NCBI GenBank assembly: GCA_964549785.1
Contig: CAZJXA010000189.1
Coordinates: forward strand, 1-6,500
DNA from: JBEIUO01 sp964549785
GTDB taxonomy: Bacteria > Planctomycetota > Phycisphaerae > Phycisphaerales > UBA1924
DNA length: 6,500 nucleotides
Direction: 5' to 3'
Under the pieces are notes generated by a model that ran no database searches, was not told the origin of the DNA, and saw only the letters and a program-made list of their open reading frames with translations. This document shows positions 1 to 6,500 of the stretch, in pieces. The position numbers and the translations under genes are program-made. The number at the start of each line of letters is the position of its first letter. Position 1 is the first letter of the stretch.

Positions 1-3000
1 CCGCCGACGACCACCGCGCCCAACCCGCGGTACATCTCTGACCCCGCCCCGGGGGCCAGAACCAGCGGCAACCCGCCTCCCACGGTGGTCATAGTCGTCA
101 TCATGATCGGCCGGATACGCGTTCGGACGCTTTCGGCGATCGCGTCGTGCATCGCCAGAGGTTTGGCGTCCGAACCGAACTTCTCGGGGTGCATGAAGTT
201 GATCGCCTGCTCGACGAGCAAAATCGCGTTGTTCACCACGGTGCCGATCAGGATGACAAACCCGAGCATCGTGAGCACATCCAGTTGCTGGGGCGCGATC
301 GTCGGGTCGCGCATCGTTGAATGATGCACAAGGCTCAACGCCGCGAAACCGCCCACCATCGCCAGCGGCACGCTGAACATGATGACCAACGGCAAGAGGA
401 AACTCTCGAACAGCGCGCACATCAAGAGATACGTCACGGCCAACGCCCACACAAACCGCGCGGATAACAACTCGGGTCGCCCGAGGAACGCCCACACCAA
501 AATCCCGATCGCAGCGCTCGCCAGCAGCACCGCGACCGAGGCCGGGATGCCCGCCCCCAGCCGCTTCCGTCGGAACGCCCGGATCACCGTGGCCGCCGCC
601 GCCACCACCCCCATCGTCCCCACCACAAAAATCCCGACGCGCCCCCACTTCGCGAACATCGCTCGTCGCTCGGGGTTCAGCGGCACCACCCCGAACATCG
701 CTGCTTTCACTTCGTCGAGTTTGGCCGCGGTCCCCTCCATGCGGACCCGCATCGTCGGATCGATGACCCCAGTCGCCCGAGCCACGGCGATCATCTTCTC
801 ATCCAGTTCCCTCATCACCTCTTCGATCGTCATGTCGTCCGGCGGCGTCACCTGGATCGTCACGCTCGGCAGTTCCTCGATCCGTTGGATCGATTGCGGG
901 GCGTTCGCCGTAATCACCTCGGCCACCTGACTCATCGGCACTCGCTTGCCCGCCGGCGTCATCACCGGGATGCTCGTCAACTGCTCCTTGTACCCCAGCC
1001 GCCCGCCCACCGGCTTGACCATCAGGTCGACGTTCCGCCCGTCCAGCAGGAAGTCACCCGCGATCGCGCCATCAAAGAGCGCCCGAACGGCGGTGCCCAG
1101 GTCCGCCGTCGTCAGCCCGAGTTCGCGCCCGGTCGTCGAGAGCCGCAGCCGCCACTCCGGTTGAACCAAGTTAAAGTTGGACGGACTGGGCTGAACATTG
1201 AGCCCGAAGCCGAACCGAGCCCCCGCCATGCCGAAGATCATGCCCGCAGCGCCCTTCACTCGCTCCAAGTCGGGGCCCGATATCTCGACATCGATGGAGT
1301 TCCCGCCCTCGATCCCGCCGAAAATCGACGACTGCCCCGCACCGCCGAACGCGTCCGGCAAGCCGGACATCGAATTCGTGAGCAACTGCCCCACCGGGAT
1401 CACGACCTGCTCGTCCGCGCTCACGCCGCCCGCAAACATCGAACCGCCGAACGCGCCGATAAACAGGTTGCTCACCGCGACGGGCTCGAAGGGTTCCCCG
1501 TGAAAGTTGGCGATCTGCGGCAGCGCCTTGACCGCCTCGTTCGGATCCGTGCCCGCCGGCAGGTTGTCTGTCAAGTAAGGCCCCACCACCCGCTCCATCC
1601 GTTCCGCGTAGTTCTCCATCTCCTCGACCGACAACCCCGGAGGGATCAAGACGCCCCCGAACACGAGGTTGCGGTTCCCCTTCGGCAGGTAGTCCAAGGG
1701 CGGCATCAACCACATCGACCCGCCGATGCTGAGCAACGTCATCAGCACGATCAGCACGGGCCTCAGCGTCCAGCCCCGCCAGGACGTCATCAACCAATGA
1801 ACGACCCGGGCCACGCAACTGGTCACCCACGCTCCGAAGGTCACCAACCCGAACACGTTAAACACCGCCCTCCGCAGCGGGCCGCCCGTCTCCACCGCTC
1901 CCGGTTTGCGGCCACGGTACAAGACGTTCGCCGCCGCGGGCACCACCAGAATCGCGACGAGCAACGACAACAAGGTCGAAACACCTAGCGCAAACGAGAT
2001 GTCAAAGAACAATTGCCCGACTTCCTCGCGGATCGTCAGGACCGGCACAAAGACCGCCGCGCTCGTCAGCCCCCCCGCCAGAACCGCCGCCCACACCTCG
2101 CGCGTGCCCAGGTAAATCGCCGTCCCCACCGGCTCACCCATCGCCAGCCGCCGCTCGATGTTGTCGATCACCACGTTCGAGGCATCCACCACCACCCCCG
2201 TCGCGAACGCCAACGCGGCCAGGGAGATCACGTTCAGCGTCCGTCCCGCCGCCACCATCACCAGAAAGGTGCCCGTCATGCACACCGGGATCGCCAGCGC
2301 GATGATCAACGTCGGACGGATCGCCCGCAGGAAGATGAGCAGTGTCACCACCGTGATCGCCGCCGCGCTCCACAAGTTTCCGGTCACGAGGTCGATCGCC
2401 GAATCGATATACGTCGTCTCGTCGTACACCTGCCGAATACGCAGGCTGTTCCCCAGCGCGGGCTCCAGTCGCGGCAGAATCTCCCGCTGCACTTCCACCA
2501 GCCGCTCCCGCACATCCGCCATGATGGTCATCACGTTCGATCCGCTCTGTCGGATGATGTTCATTGCCATGCACGGGTGCCCCATCGCCCGCACAAACCC
2601 GCGCCGCTTCTGGTGCCCCAACTCAACCGTCGCGACGTCCCTCACCAGCACCGGACGTCCGTCGCGGTAGGTGATCGTGGTCGCCAGCACATCCTCGGCC
2701 GTTGAATACTGCCCCACCAGCCGCACCCGGTAGTCGCGCTTTCCCTCCGAGATCGTCCCCGCCGAGATGTTCCGATTCTCGCCCCGCAACGCCGCCACCA
2801 CGCTCTCGTGCGACAAGCCCCGCTGGGCCAGAGCGACCGGATCCACGAACACTTCCACCTCGCGCTCGCGCCCGCCGTAGATGTTCACCTCCGCCACGCC
2901 GTCGATCCGCTCCAGATACGGTTTCACCTCGCGGTCCATCGCGTCGTACAGCGTCGAAATGTCGTACCCGGGATGGTCCGCCAACTTCGCCGGGTCGATG

Positions 3001-3431
3001 TCGATGATGATCCACGCGATCGCGTTCGACGGCCCGCCGTCGGCCGCCTTGATTGTCGGCTCGTCCACCTCGTCGGGGTACGCCGGCACCTGCCGCAGCG
3101 AATCGCTCACTTCCTGGAGCGCCCGGGTCAGGTCCGCCCCTAAGTAAAACTCAAGGGTCACCTCCGCATTGCCCTCGGTCGTGACCGACCTCATGTTCTT
3201 GAGGTTCGGAACGTTCTTAAGATACTTTTCCTGCTCGCGGGTGATCTCATTGACCACTTCTTCCGGGCTCCGCCCCGGCCAGACGGTCGTCACCGTGATC
3301 ACCGGCTTGTCGACCGTCGGGGTCAACTGCACGGGGATCGTGAAGAGCCCCAACAGCCCGAACATCACCACCAGCAGCACGCCCACCGTGATCGTCACGG
3401 GGCGGTTCATCGCCAAACGAATCAAGTCCAT
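1..3431 (-). CDS. RND efflux transporter permease subunit (AcrB/HAE-like), C-terminus beyond window
   Basis: Inner-membrane, proton-driven efflux permease. The frame is open without a stop from the ATG at 3431 to the left edge: 1143 complete codons, with the last TM segment or two missing. Seen: TM1 at about residues 9-32 after the start MDLIRLAMNRPVTITVG, then a large periplasmic porter loop. The TM2-TM4 block follows, with VVVDASNVVIDNIERR around Asp416. A second, Gly/Phe-rich porter loop spans about 650-745. TM8 carries ALFESFLLPLVIMFSVPLA near residue 1008, and the C-terminal motifs are GTVVNNAILLVEQA (Asn1067-Asn1068) and RIRPIMMTT (1105-1113). Compared with AcrB, the second Asp of the TM4 pair is Ala417 and the TM10 Lys is Asn1067, as in other known RND branches. 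It is longer than AcrB (1049 aa) by roughly 100 residues or more. Much of the excess is an apparent extra TM pair at about 932-984. It is transcribed with the upstream adaptor gene and preceded by a good Shine-Dalgarno. The family is certain; the substrate (drug, metal or other) cannot be told. Confidence 0.95.
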   Translation of the reverse strand, partial: MDLIRLAMNRPVTITVGVLLVVMFGLLGLFTIPVQLTPTVDKPVITVTTVWPGRSPEEVVNEITREQEKYLKNVPNLKNMRSVTTEGNAEVTLEFYLGADLTRALQEVSDSLRQVPAYPDEVDEPTIKAADGGPSNAIAWIIIDIDPAKLADHPGYDISTLYDAMDREVKPYLERIDGVAEVNIYGGREREVEVFVDPVALAQRGLSHESVVAALRGENRNISAGTISEGKRDYRVRLVGQYSTAEDVLATTITYRDGRPVLVRDVATVELGHQKRRGFVRAMGHPCMAMNIIRQSGSNVMTIMADVRERLVEVQREILPRLEPALGNSLRIRQVYDETTYIDSAIDLVTGNLWSAAAITVVTLLIFLRAIRPTLIIALAIPVCMTGTFLVMVAAGRTLNVISLAALAFATGVVVDASNVVIDNIERRLAMGEPVGTAIYLGTREVWAAVLAGGLTSAAVFVPVLTIREEVGQLFFDISFALGVSTLLSLLVAILVVPAAANVLYRGRKPGAVETGGPLRRAVFNVFGLVTFGAWVTSCVARVVHWLMTSWRGWTLRPVLIVLMTLLSIGGSMWLMPPLDYLPKGNRNLVFGGVLIPPGLSVEEMENYAERMERVVGPYLTDNLPAGTDPNEAVKALPQIANFHGEPFEPVAVSNLFIGAFGGSMFAGGVSADEQVVIPVGQLLTNSMSGLPDAFGGAGQSSIFGGIEGGNSIDVEISGPDLERVKGAAGMIFGMAGARFGFGLNVQPSPSNFNLVQPEWRLRLSTTGRELGLTTADLGTAVRALFDGAIAGDFLLDGRNVDLMVKPVGGRLGYKEQLTSIPVMTPAGKRVPMSQVAEVITANAPQSIQRIEELPSVTIQVTPPDDMTIEEVMRELDEKMIAVARATGVIDPTMRVRMEGTAAKLDEVKAAMFGVVPLNPERRAMFAKWGRVGIFVVGTMGVVAAAATVIRAFRRKRLGAGIPASVAVLLASAAIGILVWAFLGRPELLSARFVWALAVTYLLMCALFESFLLPLVIMFSVPLAMVGGFAALSLVHHSTMRDPTIAPQQLDVLTMLGFVILIGTVVNNAILLVEQAINFMHPEKFGSDAKPLAMHDAIAESVRTRIRPIMMTTMTTVGGGLPLVLAPGAGSEMYRGLGAVVVG

Positions 3432-3434
3432 CGA

Positions 3435-4592
3435 TCACTCCGCCTTAGAAGGGGCCGCCCCTTGCTCTGGCCTAAGGGGTTGGCCGGGAAACAGCCGCTC
3501 GTTGCCCTTCACGACTAACTGCGCCCCCGGCGGCAGGCTGCCATCGACCACCACCCGGTCGCCCACCGCGAACCGTGACCGCACCCGAGCCACCGCGGCC
3601 ATACCGCCCGCATTGAAATACACAAACTCGCCCGCATCGTCCCGCAGAATGGCATCCTTGCTCACCGTCAGGCGCGGCTCGGTCGCCCCGGCGGCCTTGA
3701 TCAGCCCCACGACGCTCATTCCCGGCCGCAGAACGCCGTCCGCGTTGGCCACGCTCACGCGGATCGGCACCAGACGCGATAACGGGTCCGCTTCGGCGAA
3801 GACCGCATCCACGTGACCCGCGACCTCCGTGCCCAGCCCCAGAATTCGTATCTTGGCGGCGGTCTCTCCCGCATGGGGCTTTTGGGCAAGCGACGCCACC
3901 AACCCCGGGACCAGCGACTCCGGCACGTCCAGGCGGGCCTCTAACCGTTCAAGCGAAATGACTTCCAGGAGCGGACCCCCTCGGTTCACCCATTCTCCGA
4001 CCTCCGACCGCTTGCGAACCACGAACCCCGCAAAGGGGGCGCTGAGCGTCATCTCGCGGACCGCCTGGTCCGCTACCGCCACCGCGGCCATCGCCGATGC
4101 CACGTCGCCCTTAGCCTCTTCCAACCGCGCGCTCGCCAGCAATGGCCCTGTGCGGGCGATGTCGATCTCTGCCGACGACACCGAATCCCGCCCCACCAAC
4201 CCCTCATACCTCGACCAGTCGCGCTGCGCCTTTTCAAGTTCGGCCTCCCGAACGTTCAAAACGCCCGCCTGTGCGCTCGCCTCGGCCCGCTTCTCGTCCG
4301 CCTGCAACTTCGCCAACACGTCATCCAGCGTCGCCAACACCTGCCCCGCCTCTATCCGCTCCCCCTCCTCAACCGTCAGCGTCACCACCAGCCCCGCTTG
4401 CCTCGAAGCGATCGCGGCACGCTTCACCGCCCTTAACTCCCCGGTCACCTCGCGCCACACCTCCACCGGCTCCATCCGCGCGGCATCCAGCACCACAACC
4501 GCGGGTGGGGGCCCGCCCTGGGCCCACGCCATCGACCCGCTCACCACAAGGGCGGTCATCACCGCCCCCACACACCCTCGCATTCGCATCAT
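3435..4592 (-). CDS. Efflux RND transporter periplasmic adaptor subunit (membrane fusion protein, AcrA/MdtA-like)
   Basis: Periplasmic adaptor that would join the RND permease to an outer-membrane channel. It is 385 aa if started at 4592. Seen: a signal peptide at about residues 1-24 (hydrophobic AVMTALVV, likely cut after MAWA). The first lipoyl half is at about 60-90 (ASRQAGLVVTLTVEEGERI). An alpha-helical hairpin rich in Ala/Glu/Arg spans about 91-180. The second lipoyl half is at about 183-212 (LSAPFAGFVVRKRSEVGEWV), and the beta-barrel at about 213-300 ends in the family motif LRPGMSVVGLI. A membrane-proximal domain closes with GNERLFPGQPL. Length and order are normal for the family. No lipobox Cys is seen, so it is probably held by its partner, not by a lipid. 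Met codons at 4592, 4589 and 4583 are all possible starts. None has a Shine-Dalgarno, but a promoter -10 ends 5 nt upstream of the first. The stop is 3 nt before the permease ATG, so the two form an operon. Confidence 0.93.
   Translation of the reverse strand: MMRMRGCVGAVMTALVVSGSMAWAQGGPPPAVVVLDAARMEPVEVWREVTGELRAVKRAAIASRQAGLVVTLTVEEGERIEAGQVLATLDDVLAKLQADEKRAEASAQAGVLNVREAELEKAQRDWSRYEGLVGRDSVSSAEIDIARTGPLLASARLEEAKGDVASAMAAVAVADQAVREMTLSAPFAGFVVRKRSEVGEWVNRGGPLLEVISLERLEARLDVPESLVPGLVASLAQKPHAGETAAKIRILGLGTEVAGHVDAVFAEADPLSRLVPIRVSVANADGVLRPGMSVVGLIKAAGATEPRLTVSKDAILRDDAGEFVYFNAGGMAAVARVRSRFAVGDRVVVDGSLPPGAQLVVKGNERLFPGQPLRPEQGAAPSKAE
3438..3444 (-). promoter_or_regulatory. Shine-Dalgarno of the RND permease gene
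   Basis: On the minus strand GGCGGAG lies 6 nt upstream of the ATG at 3431. It sits inside the last codons of the adaptor gene (Lys-Ala-Glu-stop), and the adaptor stop TGA falls within the spacer. This supports the chosen permease start and suggests that ribosomes finishing the adaptor re-initiate on the permease. Confidence 0.7.
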
Positions 4593-4597
4593 GCGGC

Positions 4598-4626
4598 ATT
4601 CTAGGAAGAACGTCGAGCGACTCCAA
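4598..4626 (-). promoter_or_regulatory. Putative sigma-70-type promoter of the adaptor-permease operon
   Basis: On the minus strand, TTGGAG (4626-4621, 3 of 6 to TTGACA) is followed by exactly 17 nt and then TAGAAT (4603-4598, 5 of 6 to TATAAT). Transcription would start about 6-8 nt past the -10, at about 4590-4592, which is where the first adaptor ATG begins. The mRNA would thus have essentially no 5' leader, in line with the lack of a Shine-Dalgarno there. The element sits directly after the hairpin that follows the DUF4139 gene. It is inferred from sequence only. Confidence 0.5.
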
Positions 4627-4632
4627 CTCGTC

Positions 4633-4659
4633 CGAGCGTCCCCGCCGTCGGGACGCTCG
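4633..4659 (-). terminator. GC-rich hairpin after the DUF4139 gene; possible terminator or operator dyad
   Basis: A perfect 10-bp inverted repeat: arms 4633-4642 (cgagcgtccc) and 4650-4659 (gggacgctcg) with a 7-nt loop. On the minus strand it begins 3 nt after the DUF4139 stop codon, where a terminator or 3'-end-protecting hairpin is expected. No T-tract follows it, so strong intrinsic termination is uncertain. Because it lies 6 bp upstream of the putative -35 of the efflux operon, it could instead be, or also be, a regulator-binding dyad. The symmetry itself is certain; the function is not. Confidence 0.5.
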
Positions 4660-4662
4660 CTT

Positions 4663-6228
4663 TCACCATGTGTACCGCACGCTGTACGTCACCGCCTTCT
4701 CCTCACCCGGTGCGAGTGTCACTTCCCACTGCACCGTGCGGGAGTCGATCTTTTTGCTCTCGGCGCTCTGCTTCACGATCTCCCACGTCGACCACCGGTT
4801 CAGATGCTCCTCGACAATCACCGTCACCGCCTCGTCCTTGCGGTTCCGCACCTTGATCTCGAATGATTCATCGATCGTCTCGCGCGAACTGTCCATCCTG
4901 AAGTCGGTCTTGACCCGCTCGCCCACCACGTCAAACGCCTTGCCCAACTTGACGAGCACCTTCTCGTCCTTGGGTGTGTGACCGATCACGTCCTCCCCAA
5001 TGAACTCGAGGCTCGAATCCGCCTCATCCAGCTTGCTCACGCGGATCCGCCCCGCCGGCAGCGGCATCCCCATCCCCTCAGCCTTGCTGTTCGCAAAGCG
5101 CAGATAGACATCGACATCGTTGCTCGACTGGGCCCCGAACGACTCATCCATCACCACCGAGCCGTAGCCCCACCATGCATCCCCCGTCGCGTCGTAAACC
5201 AGCACCTTCTCGCACGGCACCCCCTTCGCCGCCGGGAACAGCTCCACCTGCTTCGTCGAATTGTCCGGGATCGTGGCCGGCCGCCCCAGCGTGTAGAGGT
5301 GATACTCAAAGAACGACTTTTCCTGAAATCCTTGACTCTCGTCGCGCCCGCGGGCCGCCATCGATTCGTTCATCCGGTCCATCATGTACGAGTCCTGCGG
5401 TCGCGGCGCCCGGTGCACATCTCCCGCCACCAATTTCAACGTCGCATCCGCGTACGTCCCGCCGCTCTGGTTCAGAATGCTCACCCACGCTCCCACATCG
5501 AGCACACCATGGTTCGCATCCTTGCCGTCCGAGTACACCAGGTTGTAATCCGCCCACCAGGTGATCCCCCGCGTCTGATACCCCACCAGAACCTCCTGCT
5601 CGCCTCCTACTTCGCTCTCGATGTCCCACAGGAGCGTCGGCCGCGTAATCAACCCCTCGGGCAGGCTTGGCAGCGTGACGTTCGACGCCCCGTTCAACAT
5701 CCGGACGCGCCCATCGCTCAGGCGCACAACCAGCGATCCCCCCGAACTCGATAAGAGCGTCCCCTCAATCTTCTCGACCACGTCCGCGTGGCTGATGTTT
5801 ACCGAAACCACCGAATCGATGAACCTCTCCAGCAGCTTCTCCGGGCTCACCAGGTCAAACTGATAATTCTGCTCCAGCACGCTCGCCTCGGGGTCCGTCA
5901 GCGACGAAAAACTCACCGTCGTCGGATCGATCTCCGCCGCGACATCCGTAAACTTCACTTCGCCCCGCCCCTTCTTCAGGTTCATCATCCGTCGTTCGCG
6001 TACGGAGGCGTAGCCCGGGACCGGTTGCCCGTTCCAGCCATACACGTTCCGCTGCCCCTGCGGCCCCACATCCACGCCGCCCGGCTGGGCCGACGAATAA
6101 ATCGTAATGCTCGTGCCCGTCTCCAGATGGGCCGTCCGCTCCGCGCCCGTCACGCTCGCCGCCACCCCGCAGACCGCGATCATTGCCGTAACCCCGCAAC
6201 CGCAACGCCGAACAAGAGATCCGTCCAT
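4663..6228 (-). CDS. Secreted DUF4139 domain-containing protein (mucoidy inhibitor MuiA-like C-terminal domain)
   Basis: Exported protein of 521 aa with no firmly known biochemical role. The start at 6228 is chosen because AAGGAG lies 7 nt upstream. An in-frame Met 16 codons earlier (6276) would put charged, poorly conserved residues ahead of the signal peptide. Seen (numbering from 6228): a signal peptide at about 1-29 (Arg-Arg, then hydrophobic AMIAVCGVAASV, likely cut near TGA/E). The N-terminal region has MNLKKGRGEVKFTDVAAEID, PTTVSFSSLTDPE and VLEQNYQFDLVSPEKLLE, typical of these proteins. The DUF4139 domain runs from about 215 to the end, with GITWWADYNLVY, LNQSGGTYADATLKLVAGDV, FFEYHLYTLGRPATI, RFANSKAEGMGMPLPAGRIR and the closing LAPGEEKAVTYSVRYTW. 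A Met/Ser/Arg-rich linker at about 277-302 looks like the variable loop. The domain is predicted all-beta; no enzyme motif is seen. It probably acts in the periplasm or at the envelope. It is on the same strand as the pump but separated from it by a hairpin and a promoter, so co-function is only a guess. Confidence 0.88.
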   Translation of the reverse strand: MDGSLVRRCGCGVTAMIAVCGVAASVTGAERTAHLETGTSITIYSSAQPGGVDVGPQGQRNVYGWNGQPVPGYASVRERRMMNLKKGRGEVKFTDVAAEIDPTTVSFSSLTDPEASVLEQNYQFDLVSPEKLLERFIDSVVSVNISHADVVEKIEGTLLSSSGGSLVVRLSDGRVRMLNGASNVTLPSLPEGLITRPTLLWDIESEVGGEQEVLVGYQTRGITWWADYNLVYSDGKDANHGVLDVGAWVSILNQSGGTYADATLKLVAGDVHRAPRPQDSYMMDRMNESMAARGRDESQGFQEKSFFEYHLYTLGRPATIPDNSTKQVELFPAAKGVPCEKVLVYDATGDAWWGYGSVVMDESFGAQSSNDVDVYLRFANSKAEGMGMPLPAGRIRVSKLDEADSSLEFIGEDVIGHTPKDEKVLVKLGKAFDVVGERVKTDFRMDSSRETIDESFEIKVRNRKDEAVTVIVEEHLNRWSTWEIVKQSAESKKIDSRTVQWEVTLAPGEEKAVTYSVRYTW

Positions 6229-6235
6229 GAAATCA

Positions 6236-6241
6236 CTCCTT
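6236..6241 (-). promoter_or_regulatory. Shine-Dalgarno of the DUF4139 gene
   Basis: AAGGAG on the minus strand, 7 nt upstream of the ATG at 6228. It decides the start in favour of 6228 over the in-frame ATG at 6276, which would place this motif inside the coding region. Confidence 0.8.
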
Positions 6242-6410
6242 GAATACCGTTCACCGACCACCAATCCGCCAGACACACAATAATCCGTCGCGCGCGCTAT
6301 TGATTTTCCCGCCTGCTTTCCCCGCTTCCGGCCTCGAACTGATTCGTCCGTCAGACTCCCCGCCTCTGGCTCGGTGCCCGCGTAACTTCAACCGGGTGAC
6401 ACGCCCGTGA
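6242..6410. other. Non-coding upstream region of the DUF4139 gene
   Basis: I see no convincing gene on either strand. The part nearest the DUF4139 gene contains the more AT-rich spots of the window (around 6278-6284 and 6298-6308), where a promoter would be expected, but no -35/-10 pair of good quality and spacing was found. Beside the terminal palindrome there is a short direct repeat, GTGACAC at 6396-6402 and again at 6407-6413, offset by 11 bp. The second copy overlaps the first 3 bases of the palindrome. Confidence 0.5.
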
Positions 6411-6500
6411 CACTAACCCGCAATGCCTCCGACGCACCCTGATCCACCCCGGCAAAGGGCGGGGTGGATCAGGGTGCGTCGGAGGCATTGCGGGTTAGTG
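6411..6500. repeat. Long perfect inverted repeat, arms at least 41 bp, reaching the window edge
   Basis: Bases 6411-6451 are the exact reverse complement of 6460-6500, leaving the 8-nt loop gcaaaggg. The outer ends read CACTAACCCG and CGGGTTAGTG. Pairing is still perfect at the last base of the window, so the arms may be longer. There is no T-tract within view and no coding potential. It could be a dispersed palindromic repeat of the genome, a very strong bidirectional terminator between two genes, or a fold-back artefact at a contig end. The symmetry is certain; its nature is open. Confidence 0.9.

Noticed and set aside
885..1988. Long plus-strand open frame (367 codons) across the permease gene
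   Set aside because: It is antisense to the RND permease, whose translation is continuous and rich in family motifs. The product is a low-complexity Arg/His/Pro/Gln string, the usual antisense shadow of a GC-rich gene.
4369..4626. Minus-strand 85-codon frame overlapping the adaptor start, with an ATG at 4599 near the -10
   Set aside because: It is out of frame with the adaptor and encodes a Gly/Arg-rich string with no signal peptide; the adaptor frame has the recognisable domains.
4142..4981. Plus-strand open frame over the adaptor and the end of the DUF4139 gene
   Set aside because: Its product is Pro/Ser/Arg-rich with no recognisable domain, and it overlaps two confident genes on the other strand.
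4978..5754. Plus-strand open frame of 258 codons inside the DUF4139 gene
   Set aside because: Arg/His/Leu/Pro-rich antisense shadow. The minus-strand frame there carries the conserved DUF4139 motifs.
6118..6228. Possible lipoprotein signal in the DUF4139 protein (IAVCG)
   Set aside because: The residue before Cys is Val, where a lipobox needs Gly, Ala or Ser, and the Cys lies within the hydrophobic core. An ordinary signal peptide is more likely.
6226..6276. Longer DUF4139 start at 6276
   Set aside because: It would add 16 polar residues before the signal peptide and place the strong Shine-Dalgarno (6236-6241) within the coding sequence. The start at 6228 fits better.
6242..6320. Promoter for the DUF4139 gene around TATTGT or TATTCA on the minus strand
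   Set aside because: No -35 of acceptable quality at 16-18 nt. TATTCA also overlaps the Shine-Dalgarno area, leaving no room for a transcript leader.

Overview
The window is GC-rich and densely coding. All recognisable genes lie on the minus strand, so it is read from right to left. It looks like the chromosome of a Gram-negative bacterium, since it encodes a tripartite-type RND efflux pump with a periplasmic adaptor and a secreted DUF4139 protein. The style of the RND subunit (motifs around VVVDAS, GTVVNNAIL and SEMYRGLGAVVVG, plus the Gly-rich porter segment) and of the DUF4139 protein recalls Planctomycetota, perhaps Phycisphaerae. That placement rests on remembered family resemblance, not on a search.

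Region by region in transcription order. At the right edge (6411-6500) is a perfect inverted repeat with arms of at least 41 bp and an 8-nt loop. It reaches the last base of the window, so its true extent is unknown. Next is about 170 bp of non-coding DNA, then a secreted DUF4139 protein of 521 aa (4663-6228) with a strong Shine-Dalgarno sequence that fixes its start. Immediately after its stop codon is a 10-bp GC-rich hairpin (4633-4659). A sigma-70-like promoter follows (-35 at 4621-4626, -10 at 4598-4603) and points into an efflux operon. The operon holds a periplasmic adaptor (membrane fusion protein, 3435-4592) and an inner-membrane RND permease (1-3431), whose last few tens of residues lie beyond the left edge.

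The adaptor and permease should work as one pump. The permease uses the proton gradient to drive export. The adaptor would bridge it to an outer-membrane channel that is not in this window. The two genes are separated only by one codon (TCG) after the adaptor stop, in the same frame, and the permease Shine-Dalgarno lies inside the last codons of the adaptor. Coupled translation is therefore likely.

The points most worth a second look are the long terminal palindrome (natural repeat or fold-back assembly artefact), an apparent extra two-helix hairpin inserted before TM8 of the RND permease, and a promoter so close to the adaptor ATG that its mRNA would be leaderless or nearly so. I saw no tRNA, rRNA, CRISPR array, transposase or riboswitch.
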